A stretch of 64,000 nt of DNA from Areca catechu. Taxonomy: Eukaryota; Streptophyta; Magnoliopsida; Arecales; Arecaceae. This document shows positions 1-12,057 of this stretch, in pieces (positions within the stretch are counted from its first letter, which is position 1; the number at the start of each line of letters is the position of its first letter). Below the pieces are notes generated by a model. The model was not told the DNA's origin. It made no database searches and was given only the letters and a program-made list of their open reading frames with translations. The stretch covers positions 144,728,638-144,792,637 of the forward strand of contig CM038045.1 in assembly GCA_021397845.1 (NCBI GenBank). Direction: 5' to 3'. The position numbers were made by a program, and so were the translations under genes.

Positions 1-2297
1 ATGATGAACCCCATAGATTAGGGCAATAAAATTAGGGTTAGGATAAAGATCATAACAGTGAGACCTAAGTTCCTATAAATCCTAATCAAAATGTTCATAG
101 TCAATGGACCATCGATTCAAGGATTGATGAATCCGGTAAGACTAGCTAATCCTATGTATGCTAAGTTAATGAGGATTGTTGGTCTCATAACCATTTGTGT
201 AGAGATACTAATACAAGGATAAGGGTGCTCATCAGGGTATGAGTACACTGAACTGATCCGCACCGGGACCATCTTATGGAAGTCTTACTGCTTGTCAAAA
301 GATGGGTCCCAAAGTAGGAGTTGTGCATGTGATCTTTAGATCTGAGGTCACCATGGTTCCTTGTGCACACTAAGCCATGTTTTGGTTCATACTCATTCAT
401 GACATTGAGTCATGTACGGGGTGTTCTGGGTATGGTGAAAGGAGTACGAAGGATGTGAGTAGACCAACAAGGAATCAATCATTCCTGGTAAGAGGAATTG
501 TTATCCCATGTAATCTCTTCGATGAGTAACTCAAGGAGCCTTTGATCAAAGCAGGATGAGATTAGAAGTGGTTTCTGATTAGTCATCAGCTGAGTCCTCA
601 TGATCGAGTTGAGATTCAATATGACTAAGTATTAGGGTTTGACATATATCCATACCTATCACTTAATCGGGATAATGGGAGATCAAAAGATTGAATTGCA
701 CGGTAACTTTCTAGTGAAGGGTATTATGGTACTTTCTACCAAATTTCATATTTTCTAGATAGGCATGACATGTTGCTAGATGTCAATCTTGTCTTGTAGG
801 TTTTCATGAACTAATTGGATTGGTTTCATGAGTCAATTCGATGGATGATTTGAATTGGACAATTAGGTGAGCCAATTTGACCTAATTAGGTCAATAGGGT
901 TCAATTGGATTGAATCGGCTCAAACCTAAACCTACTACCAGATAAATGTGGAACCCAAAGGGTCACACACATTAGGGAGTTGGACAAGGAAGTCATACAT
1001 AGTTTAATTAGGGCCATGGCATCCTAATTGGTTAGCCAGATTGCGCACTAGCATTTATGGGCTAACCCAATTCCTAACCTAATTGATTTGGGTCTAGTTG
1101 CTTGTAAATTGGACTAACCTTATTAAGGAAAACATACATTAGGTTGAGTCCTAAGTGGGGCAGCCTAAACCAGACTTTATCTGGTTTTATTTGAACATTA
1201 AACTCAGTTTATTGAAGAGTCCTGGGCGCTCAGGACTCTTGGTGCTTCTTGGTGCATGCAGGAGAAGAGAGCGCGCGCAGAAGGTCTGAGAGTCCTTCTG
1301 TAGATAAAACTCTGGGAGTATCTCATCTGGGATGCCTCTTCATATTAACTCCATGACTTTTGGTTTTTGAATGACCAGTCAAAGAGGGATAAAGGGATGA
1401 CGTGAAATGGGAAAGAAGTTAGCGCGCGTAGATGAAGAGTCGCATCTCTTCATCTACGCACGGTTCTATGGCAGAGTCCTTCTACTCCAAGGATTCTTCT
1501 TATTTTATGGTTTAAAGATCTAAAAAGATGCCTTCTTTCCTTCCCTTGAGTTTGGTACATGCCATGTGGCATGAGGATAGTTTATCTAGAAACCAAGAGA
1601 ACACAGATAAGACTCCTGATTCCTGAAGAGTCTTACCAGATATGAAGAGACATATCTGATAAAAAACATTGGGATGCTTTTCATGCCCCTTAAATCATTA
1701 TTCAAAGGGTGTATGGTAAAATTAGAAATGTAATGTTCGGTCTTCTGAAATAGGAGTCCAGTTTCTACCAAATCTTTTGTCAGTGTGTCTCTCTCTGTCT
1801 CTCCCTCCCTCCTCCTTTCTTTAAGACAAGACTTGTCTTGTTAAGGTAAGGTCTTTTCTACTAGGACAAGGCTTTGTTTTAGGACATAAGCCTAAGGTAT
1901 CCTAGAGGAAGGTTGTCCTAAAACCAAGAGTGGTTTAGGAGAGTGTTCATAGTACCCTACAATGGGACAGGGTGTCCTACAGTAATCAAAAATCCAAAGG
2001 CTACCAAAAGAGTCCTACTCTAGCAAGCAACTTCAAGAAGGAATTCTTCCTTGGTTCAATTCTCATGTGGATCACTGTTGGAGGGCTTGCACTTGTGAGC
2101 CTTGTGGAAATAATTGTTATACAGCATTTCAGGTATGTTTCTTGTACTTCATTTATGATTCATTAGTAGGTAATGTCTAAGGGGATCCGGGAATTAGGGT
2201 TTCTTCTAGCCAATTAGGGTTTTCATGCTTGAATTTTTGTTTTGAAATTCACTTCTGCAAGTAGCATGATGACCTAGGCTCCCTAGAAATCCCATCA
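1..2297 (+). mobile_element. Copia C2-family LTR, left end outside window
   Basis: This is homologous along its length to the LTRs at 8301-10696 and 18384-21990 and, on the other strand, 44543-46960. Shared landmarks are the 'gatgaacccc atagatta' block at the start, the rows of CAATTNGA-type sequence near 780-920, and a purine/pyrimidine stretch with TAAGACAAG motifs near 1820-1870. Relatives begin TGAAAG about 120-130 bp before the 'gatgaacccc' block, so only that much is missing. The right end is taken at ...CCCATCA because the relatives end at the matching place. No tRNA primer site follows, so this is a solo LTR or a 3' LTR of an element lying to the left. The short ORF at 1972-2166 has no recognisable protein and is ignored. 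Confidence 0.8.
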
Positions 2298-3875
2298 AAA
2301 CATATCATATTATAATCATGGCCCATCCTATAAGTATAGAATATCCAATGATTGAGTTGAAAAGATCCTAACAAGATGCATAAATAAAAATCCTAATATT
2401 AATTTTCTATTTTGAGCATGGACTATATTATGCTAGGATCATGATCCATCCCATCTACAAATAATTAATTTAGGGAATCAAACATAAAATAATTGAAAAG
2501 AAACTAAAAGCTTTATTTAATTACATAGAGTAGAAAATAAATACAAAAATTTAGGTTTGGAAATATGTACTTCCCTATAGATTGCACCTCAATCAAGCAT
2601 GGCTCCTAGATACATCTTCATAGAGATTCAAGGATCTATCACACCACCTCCTTCCCTGAAGAACTTTTTCCTTTCTCCTCTCTCCCTCTCTTTCAACCTA
2701 AACTAATTACAAAAGAAAAAAAAAGAAAATTATGCTATAAGAGCTGATGCTTAGACTATTGCTTGGGGTCCTTTTATATAGCTCATCAAAAGCTTTCTCC
2801 CAATCAAACTTGGAGTCAATCTGAGTCATAATCGAGGCTATATATTATGAGAATTATTCTTAGCCATCCGATATGTTGCTTGATGGAATGTTGGCTGTTG
2901 ATTTGTTGATGCTTTGTCCTTCTCGCATTTGATTCAGCTCCTTAGACCAAATCCAAATCCTAGGTAGCTGAGACTTCCTTCTCGATTTTGAAATCCTACA
3001 TTGATCGGCTTCATTGGCTTCTCCCAGTCGATGACAAGTGGCTTAGAATGGTGAGGTGGCAACTCCAGATCAGGCCGACAATGTTGCTAAATGAGGAAGA
3101 GCGAGACAACCTTGGCTAGTTACAATGACTCTCAAACTTGGAAGATGGCTATGGCATGATGAAGATGGGAGATAACAATTAGAAGAGATCTGATAGCTTG
3201 GAACAAGGACTTGGGAGGAGAAGTGGTGGGCTGAGGATGGCTAGTGGCTCAGGAAAGGTGGCGACCAGTAGTGGCATCTGTAGGTGGAAACTAGGAAGAA
3301 TGCCAACTATGAGGGAAGGGAGGCATGAGGCCATGGGCGGAGCAGGGAGGAGCGGTGGCTACTCCAACTAGTGATGGACACTAAACTATGGCCATGATGG
3401 TGGCATCATGGAAAGAGCTCTGAATAGGGAGGATGGCCAGCAATGATGGGGGAGGCATGATGGGTGTGCAGCATCTTGATAGCTTGGAGGAAGCTTCTCT
3501 GAACATGAGGAGGCTCTCGGCGGTGAGGGGGAGGCATCGAAAGTGAGGAAGAGAAGGATGGTCCATAAACAAGGGTCATGGACCATCAACAATGGCTACC
3601 ATGGACTGATTCCATTTTCTATAAACTAAGTAGCTGATTCGTGGTAGATTGGCTGCTTTAAAATTCATGCTAATTTTGCTTAAATTGATTTTTTAAATTC
3701 TGGATCTATTTGAACTTTGATTTGAGTATCGTTTGTGCAATTGGCTTTCAAAAATTGAGCTCATTCCATCCATGGACTTCTTTTATACAAAACACTAATA
3801 AAAATATCAATTTATAAAAAATATAGATTGATTAATATTTATTATAATGCTTGAATTAGGATATTTAATAGTCTT
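2298..3875. other. Non-coding stretch, possible LTR 5' portion on minus strand
   Basis: No gene is recognised. On the minus strand there is a good TATA-like box (TATATAAAAGG at about 2770-2782). The layout of a TATA box followed on the far side by a long tandem array (3876 onward) resembles the Gypsy LTR at 15888-17519, where repeats lie in U3. That makes a degenerate minus-strand LTR possible, but no TG/CA ends, primer site or target duplication could be fixed. The small minus-strand ORFs near 3381-3592 are low-complexity and unsupported. Confidence 0.3.
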
Positions 3876-4833
3876 ATCACTTGGTCAGAGCCCTCAAGAA
3901 AAGAACACCAACAAGCTCCAAGTGATCGAGTAGCACTCGATCAAAGCCCTCAGGTGATCAACATACACTTTCTCTAAGTAACCGAGTAGTACTCGATCAG
4001 AGCTCTTAAGCAATCAATGCCCAATAACTCTAAATGATCGAGGCGCACTCAGTCAAAGCCCTTAGGTGAACAACACCCACTAGCTCTAAGTGAATGAGTA
4101 GCACTCGATCAGAGCCCTCAAGAGAATAATACCCACTAGCTACAAGTGATTGAGTAATGCTCGACTAGAGCCCTCAGGAGATCAACACCCACTGGCTTCA
4201 TGTGACTGAGTAGTGCTCAGACAAAGCCCTTAAGTGATCAATGCTAGTGCTCGATCAGAGCCCTCAGGAGAGTAGTGCCCATAGCTCCAAATGATCGAGT
4301 AGCACTCGATCAAAGCCCTCAAATGATCAACACCCACTGGCTCTAAATGATCAATATCATTTAGTTTGAGCCCTCAGTCAAACAATTTTCATTGGCTCCA
4401 AGTGACCTAGTAGCACACGTTCCAAGCCCTTAGTGGAACAATGCCTACTGGCTCCAAATGATCAAGTAGCACTTGGTCAGAGCTCTCAAGCAATAAATAT
4501 CCACTAGCTTTAAATGACTGAGTACCGCTCAATCAAAGCACTCAAGTGATCAATGCCCACAAGCTCTAAGTTATCCAATAGCACTCAATTAGAACTCTTA
4601 GGCGAATAACGCCCACTGACTCTAAGTGATTGAGTAACGCTCGATTAAAGTCCTCAGACGATCAATGCCACTGGCTCCAAGTGATCTAGCAGTACTCGGT
4701 CAGTGCCCTTAAGTGTTCAACACCCACTAGCTCCAAATGATCAAGTAATACTCGATCAGATACTTCAAGTGAGCAATGTCCACTAGCTCCAGGTGACCGA
4801 GTAGAGCTCAATCAGAGCCCTCAAGTGAACAAT
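3876..4833. repeat. Degenerate tandem array, first part (unit about 57 bp)
   Basis: Back-to-back diverged copies of a unit of roughly 55-60 bp run through here, with consensus pieces CTCCAAGTGATCGAGTAGCACTCGATC, then AGAGCCCTCAGG, then TGATCAATGCCCACTGG (each given as separate pieces). Two dyads recur in each unit: GATCGAGT/ACTCGATC around a 3-nt spacer, and GAGCC/GGCTC. The array is cut by a solo LTR and resumes at 6415. Confidence 0.9.
4829..4833. repeat. Target site duplication ACAAT, left copy
   Basis: ACAAT immediately precedes the solo LTR that starts TGATGTGG. The same five bases follow its end at 6415-6419. Both copies sit at the same point of the tandem-array unit (GTGAACAATGCCC), as expected for an insertion into one unit. 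Confidence 0.85.
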
Positions 4834-6414
4834 TGATGTGGGATGACTCTAAGATTACTAATCATATAGGAGAAAAAGTAAACTATTTTTTTATATTTTC
4901 TTATAATTTAATTTGTAGGCTAAATTCTCAAATAAAAGTAAGAACTAGCATAAGGAGTAGCGATGCATAGAATCATCATGATTGCAAAGAACTCATGGAA
5001 GATAAAAAGTAGCCAGGACCCAAGACTTGAGAAACTCTCGGTTTATGATAGCTTAGCTTCATCAAATCAGAAATTAAAAGAAGGGAAGGTTTCTTACCAG
5101 TCATATATTGAAAACTTTGCAGTGGAAAGGATCACTCACACTTTGATTGGAGCCTGGAAGAAGAAGCTTCAGTTCCTTGAATCTGATGGCCGATCTGGAC
5201 CCGGTTTGAAGGCAAAGAAATCCTCCTCTGGGGAGGTGAAACATCTCAGGAATCCTGCAAGCATCAAGGGTCAATCATAACAGCAATTAAACAAAGGGAT
5301 GAAATCTAATGTTTAGAATTGAAAGAAACTAGGTTTAGGTGTGGGTGTCCCGGGGAAGAAGTAGTTGCTTGATTGGGCAGTAGCTAGGGCATCTCCCTCT
5401 GGGCGTGGCTGATCTCCAAGGATGCAGATGGAAGCTAGGGCAGTAGGGATTCGGTCAAGGTACACAAGGAGAGCACTCAAAGTAAAGAACCAAAACCAAA
5501 AACACCAATACAAGGCAATAACTCAAAATTTCAGCAAGTTGTATTCATAAGAAAGAGATGATTACAAGAGGGAGAGAGGTGGGGTATTTATAGAGTTTCC
5601 ATGCCCTTTCTAACTAGGGTTACACTTAGGTTACTAGTCCTCTTCTTAGTTAGATTACATGTCCTTTTCTAGCTATGTTAGAATTACAAGGCTTAAAAGG
5701 ATTAGGAATCCTAACTAGGTTAGACTAGTCTTCTCCTTCTCACTTAAGGACACCTCCCTTTGAGCTTGGACTTGGTCAACCCTTCAAGGATTCCTAGGGG
5801 AGCATGTTGGGCCTCTGGGAGCAGTAAGGGGCCAGCCCAAAGGGGCTTGGGTGCATGGGTTCGGGCCTTTGGAAGCTAGGGTGGCCGGGTAGCCTGGTAG
5901 CAAGAATATTTCTAGAATCTTGCTTCTTAAGGGCTTGGGCTTCGCACCTTGGCTTGATTTCTTTGGGCTAAGATGCAGGTGGACCTCTAAAATCATGGAT
6001 TCCATGGTCTGGGAATATACTCTGGAATTTGGAAGGGAATCTGAGCATTTGGAGGGCATCTGGAAGGAATCAGTATTTTTGGAAAGCATTTTGGATCCTA
6101 TGGTGTCACACAAAATCCAATAATCTGATGGAGTGGCCTCTGACTCTTGGATGAGGCCTGGTGGAACACTAAAATAGTATAACCTCCTCTCTAGTATAAA
6201 AAGTGAACTCATACTGGATTCATACTGATGTACAGGACTCAATATACTGGACTAGGTTGAGGGGTGAGACAAATCAACTAACCTCAACTTATTACAGGAC
6301 TCAATCTTAATGATTACAAAATTGTGACACATAACTAAGGTTCTAAAATTAAAATCCTAATCAATAAATCATATGGGATCCAGTGATCTGTGTCTGATCT
6401 TGGTGTCCCCACCA
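4834..6414 (-). mobile_element. Solo LTR inside the tandem array
   Basis: A 1581-bp block starts TGATGTGGGATG and ends GTCCCCACCA, interrupts the tandem array, and is flanked by ACAAT on both sides. It has no internal coding region, so it is a solo LTR left by LTR-LTR recombination. Orientation is set as minus because the only good TATA box, CTATAAATACC, reads on the minus strand at about 5582-5600. It is not similar to the C1, C2 or G1 LTRs. The 105-codon ORF at 4963-5280 shows no known domain and is probably chance. Confidence 0.8.
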
Positions 6415-8300
6415 ACAATGTTTATTGGCTCCAAGTGATTGAATAGTGCTCAATCAGAGTCCTTAGGAGAACAATGCCCACTGGCGCTAAATGATCAAGT
6501 AGCACTTTGTCAGAGCTCTCAAGTGATCAACACCCACTACCTCTAAATAATTGAGTATCACTCAATCAGAGCCCTCAAGTGATCAATGCTCACTGGTCCA
6601 AGTGACCAAGTAGTGCTCGGTTAGAAACCTCAGACAATCAATACCCATTAGCTCTAAATGATCAAGTGGCACTTAGTCAAAGCCCTTAGGTGATCAATCC
6701 CACTGGCTCCAAGTGACTGAGTAGCACTTGGTCAAAGCCCTCATATAACAATACCCACTATCAATAAAATAATCGGGTAGCACTTGGTTAGAGCCCTTAA
6801 GTGATCAATGTCCACTAGCTCCAAATGATCGAGTAACACTCGATCAGAGCCCTCGGGAAAATAATGCCCACTAGCTCGAAGTGACAAAGTAGCAATTGAT
6901 CAGAGCCCTCACATGAATAACGCCCACTTACTTAAAATTTATGTGCAATGCTCGATTAGAGCCCTCAAGCAATCAATGCCCAAGAGCTCCAAGTGAATGA
7001 GTTGTACTTGGTCAAAGCCCTCAAGAGGTCAATGTCCACTAGCTCCAAATGATTAAGTAGTGCTCGATCAAAGCTCTCTGACAAACAATGCTAATTGGCC
7101 CTAAGTGACCAACTAGCACTTGATCAGAGCCCTCTTAAGATCAATGCCTACTGGCTCCAAGTGATTGAGTAGAGCTCGATTAGAGCCCTCTAGTGATCAA
7201 TGTCTAGTACTCGTTTAGAGCCCTCAAGCAGTCAATGCCTAGTAGCTTCAAGTAACTGAGTAGCACTCGATTAGAGCCCTCAGGTAATCAATGCCCATTA
7301 GCTTTAAGTGATTGAGTATCGCTCGGTTAGAGCCTTCAGGCAATCAATGCCCATTGGTTCCAAATGATCAAGTATCGCTTAATTAGAGACCTCAGGCACT
7401 CAATGCCATTTGTCTCCAAGTGATCGAGTTGTGCTCTATCATAGCCCTCGCATGATCAATGCCCACTAGCCCTAAATAATTGAGTAGCACTCAGTCGGAA
7501 CCCTTATGTGAATAATGCCTAGGTGAACAATGTCCACTAGCTCTAAGTGATCCAATAGTGCGTGGTCATGCCTTTAAGTGATTAACTAAGTAGTGCTCAA
7601 TCAGAGCCCTTAGGTGTATAACGACCATTGGCTCCAAGTGATCAAGTAGTGCTCAGTTAGAGTCTTTAAGTGATCAATTTCCACTGACTCTAAGTGATCG
7701 AGTAGTACTTTGTCAGAGTCCTCAAGCGATTAATGCCTACTAGCTTCAAATGATCAAGAGGTGCTTGGTTATAGCTCTCAGGCAATCAATGCCCACAGGC
7801 TCCAAGTGAATAAATAGCGCTTTGTTAGAGCCCTTAGGTAATCAATATCTAATGCTCAGTCAAAGCTCTCAAGTGATCAATACCTACTAACTCTAAATGA
7901 TTGAGTAGTACTCAGCTAGAGCCCTTGGGTGAACAACTTTCACTAGTTCAAAGTGACTGAGTAACGCTCGGTTAGAGCCCTCAAGTGATCAATGCCTGCT
8001 AGCTTGAAGTGATCGAGTGTACTCGAAGTGATCGAGTGTGCTCGATCAAAGCCCTCAAGCAAGTAATGCCCACTGGCTCCAAGTGACCAAGTAGCACTCA
8101 GTTAGAGCCCTCAGGCAATCAATGACCACTAGCTTCAAATGATCAATTAGCGCTCAATTAGAGCACTCAGATAATTAATACCCACTAGCTCCAACTGATC
8201 AAGTGGTACTTGGTTAGAGCTCTCATGTGATCAATGCCCACTAGCTCGAAATGATCTAGTGCTCAGGTAGAGCCCTCACATGATGAATGCCACTAGCTCT
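6415..8300. repeat. Degenerate tandem array, second part
   Basis: This continues the array interrupted at 4833, starting with the second ACAAT copy. Units are strongly diverged with small indels. By eye the whole array (about 2.8 kb excluding the LTR) holds some 45-50 units. It ends where a C2-family LTR begins at 8301, so its original right boundary is lost. Confidence 0.9.
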
Positions 8301-10696
8301 TGAAAGAAAAGTGCCCTAAAAGCCAATCTTTGTAAGGATATTTTTGTAATCTTTCAACTCTTGTATGATATTATTATATTAATAAAGGTATTTTATTTAA
8401 TCATATTGTTGTATCTTTTTTAAAGATTATGATGAACCCCATAGATTAGGACAATGAAATTAGGGTTATAATGGAAATCATAACAGCGAGATCTAAGTTC
8501 CTATAAACCCTAATCTAAAATGTTCTTGTCGATGGACCATCGGTTCGGGGATTGATGAGTCTGGAAAGACTAGCTTATCCTATGTATACTCAATGGAGAG
8601 GATGGTTGATCTCACAGCCATTTATGTAGAGATACTAATACAAGGATAAGGGTGCTCATTAGGGTATGAGTTCACAAAATTGATCCAACAAGAGAACATC
8701 AAATAGAAATCTTACTTACTTGTCAAGGGAATGTTCTCTTAGTGGGAGTTGTCAATGTGATCCTTAGGCCTGAGACTACCATAGTATCTTGTGCACATGA
8801 ATCCATGTTTTGGTGCATACTCATTCATGATAATTAAGTCATGTACAAGATGTTTCTAGATATGGTGGATCATGTATGAAGATAATGAGTAGGTCAAAAA
8901 GGAATCGATCGCTCCTAGTAAAGGGGAGTTATTATCCAGTGTGATCATTTTGAATGATGACTCGAGAAGTCTTTGATCAAAGCAGGATAAGATTAGATAG
9001 GTTTTCTAATCTATCATCAGTCGAGTCTTCTTTATCAAATTGAGATTCAAAATGATTAAGTGTTAGGGTTTGACATTTATCCATGCCCATCACTTAATCA
9101 GGATAAAGGAAGATCGAAGGATTGAATTGCACGGGAACTTTCTACTAAAAAGTATTTTGGTACTTTTCACCAAATTTCTCATCTTTCAAGTAGGCATGAC
9201 ACATTGCTAGATGTTAATCATGTCTTGTAGGTTTTCATGGATCAATTCGAATGGATTCATGAGTCAATTCGATAGCTGGTTCGAATTGGCAACGTAGGTC
9301 AGCTCAATTTGACCTAATTAGGTCAATCGGATTTGATTGGATCGAATTGGCTCGGACCTAGACCTACTACTGGCTAGATGTGGAACCCAAAGGATCACAC
9401 ATATTAGGGAGTTGACCTAGGAAGTAAATTAGGGTCAAGGGATCCTAATTGGTTAGCTAGATTACACACTAGCATGTGTAGGCTAACTAAATTCCTAATC
9501 TAATTGAATTTGGTCTATAAGGTTGCTTAATGGGCTAGCCAATTTGAGGGAATCCTGGATAGGGTTGAGTCTAGTGTGGGGCAGCACTAATCTGGTTTTA
9601 TCTAGATTTAATTTATCCTTTATCATGATCTTTTGAAGAGTCCAAATGAGGAGGGACTCTTAGGCCAAATGGTTTTTGCACCAAGATGTTTTGGTGCGCA
9701 GAAAAGGACCTAGAGTCCTTCTGCTTTGGGACATAATTTCCAAATGAAACAAGGCACCTCTTATCCTCATCTCCATGCCAATTTGACTGATTTATGACCA
9801 GTTAAAATGAAGAAGTTTGGTAGAAGGGACTTGGCACAAATGAAGAGTTGCGACTCTTCATGTTTGGCACTAATTTTAAGAAGTAGGGTCCTTCTACTTT
9901 AAGGAATTTTCAAATCACCAATGCTTGTAAATAAAAGGCCATATCCTTTGGCTTCTATGTAACTAGAAAATGACAAATGGTAAGTGGAGAAGTCAGATGA
10001 ATTCATGAAGGGACTTGAATGAGGCAGCTGGCACAGAAGAGTCACGTCTTTTTAAAGATAAGACTCCTTCTTAATGAAGAGTCTTATATGATCTATTGAT
10101 TGATAGATCATAGGTTGATGAGAGGCCATATCTAGTGGCCCCCCATTTCTTATAAATAGCATTCGGTGTTTAGGCTGAATGCTATCTAATTCCTTTCTTT
10201 CTTACACTACATTTTCTTATATTATCCTTGTCTCCTCTCTCTCTTGTTAGAATTTAGGTCTTGTCTTAAGACAAGTTCTCCATTTTAAGACAAGAGTGTA
10301 GGAAGAGATTTAGGAAGTGAATAAGAGAGTGAAGAGAGGTTTTGGAGAAGGCTCAGAGTGCTCTACAAAAGGGCAAAGGTCTAAGCAAGAAAGGAGGGAC
10401 TGCTGAAGGAAGAAAGGTCTTTAAAAGAGTTCCAATGGCTTAAGCACCCTACTTAGGAGTAGTTCCTAGGCTCGACTCCTGTGTGGATCACCATTGGAGG
10501 GCATGCGCTTGTATGCCTAGTGGAAAGAAGAAGGAATTAGCATTCCAGGTATTCTTCATAAGCCTAAATTAATGTCTTGTTGATTGTAGTGAATAAGGGA
10601 TCTTGGGCTTAGGGTTTCTAGTTGTTAGGGTTTTTAAGAATGAAATTTTTGAAATCCATTGTTTTGCTATACCATCAAAACCCTAGAAATCAAACA
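8301..10696 (+). repeat. 5' LTR of the + strand C2 element
   Basis: It starts TGAAAGAAAAGTGCCC and ends CAAACA, followed after one base by the primer site. The length is 2396 bp, against 2418 bp for the minus-strand copy at 44543-46960. A TATA box, CTTATAAATAGC, lies near 10150-10165. About 100 bp downstream is the perfect 16-bp palindrome CTTGTCTTAAGACAAG (near 10266), in what should be the transcribed R/U5 part. Confidence 0.85.
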
Positions 10697-10697
10697 A

Positions 10698-10710
10698 TGG
10701 TATCAGAGCC
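10698..10710 (+). other. Primer binding site, initiator tRNA-Met
   Basis: TGGTATCAGAGCC matches the 3' end of plant initiator tRNA-Met and lies one base after the LTR end, the standard place for minus-strand DNA priming in Ty1/Copia elements. Confidence 0.9.
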
Positions 10711-11563
10711 CCCTTATTTCATTCAATTAAAGGTCAAATGAATGATCAAATGCTTACGTGATAGTTAGTTTGATCATATATTTTGATGCATGCCAATAAT
10801 TAGGGTTCAGTGAAATATTGAATGATTATGTATGGTAATCATAAGTATGATGCTTGCCACTAGTTAGGGGCTTTTATACTTAAACCCTAATCTATATATG
10901 ATAGTAAATACTATCATGGATAGTGCATGTTATCAAATGATTATATGATTCTATACATGATTAATTCAAATGCATATTAGTAATATGTTATCTTAGTAAC
11001 TGCTTTGGATTGGGTTAGTCACCATGGCCATCCAATCATAGAGGCCAAGTAAGGTTTAAAGGCTCTCTCTTCCTATTCAATGGGGTCACCTATGGCATGT
11101 AGGGATGCCACTGTGGCCATATCCCATGAACAAGTGAGGTGAACGGAGTATTATTATAATCATGCTATGTTGTGCATATTAAGGTTAATATGCTTATTGT
11201 ATAAATATCATAATAACATGATTATTTAGGATGTGTATGAGACCATCAAAGCTCTCATTAAAATCATATTTAGTCATAGTATAAAGTTAATCATAATGCA
11301 AAACTGATTAGGGTTTGATCAACCAATTGGTATCTAGGTAAGTGGTTCTGGGAAGGTAAAGGGAATGAGGTTTTTAATTGGTCTGTTTTGTAACCTGGCC
11401 AATTCAATTGGTGTCTAAGGAAAGCAACGGGGGGACCCCCTCAACCCTTCTACTCACCTGGCCAATTTGGTCATATCTAGACCTTAAATTAAGAATGATA
11501 ATTGATTAAGCACACTACAATTTGCCTTCCTTCATGCTAAACCAAATTAATATCAAAAACTAT

Positions 11564-11874
11564 AGTAGGTTTGTTGTGTAACACAAGGCCTACTCTAGGA
11601 TTTTGATATAAAATTTGTCTTGGTGCACCTAGTGTTTTATAGCATGATTGGTATTGTTGCTTTGTTATGTAATACAAGGGCAACATTATTCGATCATGGC
11701 TATATAGAAATGAAGGGTCTGACTAAACTAAGACATTATAGTTTGTTGTGTAGCACAAGACTATAAGTGTCTTAGAGGCAGTTCATTTGTTGAGAATTGC
11801 ATGGATTGCAAATTGGAAAGATATTCCTACCTTTGAAATCATAAGTGTTTGTTGTGTAATACAAGGCACTTATG
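11564..11874 (+). promoter_or_regulatory. Four tandem leader hairpins with a common loop
   Basis: Four hairpins lie in the untranslated leader between primer site and gag: 11564-11594 (stem AGTAGG/CCTACT), 11655-11685 (TGTTGC/GCAACA), 11731-11772 (AGACATTATAG/CTATAAGTGTCT, one bulge) and 11840-11874 (CATAAGTG/CACTTATG). Each loop is 19 nt and nearly the same: TTTGTTGTGTAACACAAGG in the first, with one to three changes in the others. The stems differ from one hairpin to the next but stay self-complementary. The other C2 copy has four hairpins at the matching places with other stem sequences. A role in packaging, dimerisation or translation of the genomic RNA is inference. Confidence 0.8.
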
Positions 11875-12057
11875 AGGAATTGGGATCTCAACCCAATTAA
11901 GGAGACCTAGTAAGGTTTCTCGCTTACCATAAGTTGAGGAATATGGTATTCGAGTAGAATAGTGGGAGACATAATTAGATATAAAGTCCTTATCTAATTA
12001 TGAATGTCATCTTGAGTGGTCTGCTTATACTGTTCTTTAATAAATGTAGGATTTATT

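Noticed and set aside
4963..5280. 105-codon + strand ORF inside the solo LTR
   Set aside because: It shows no known domain, lies fully in an LTR, and no related ORF was seen elsewhere.
3876..8300. Cluster of tRNA or other RNA genes suggested by repeated dyads
   Set aside because: There is no cloverleaf, A/B box or conserved anticodon arm; the units are simple diverged repeats.
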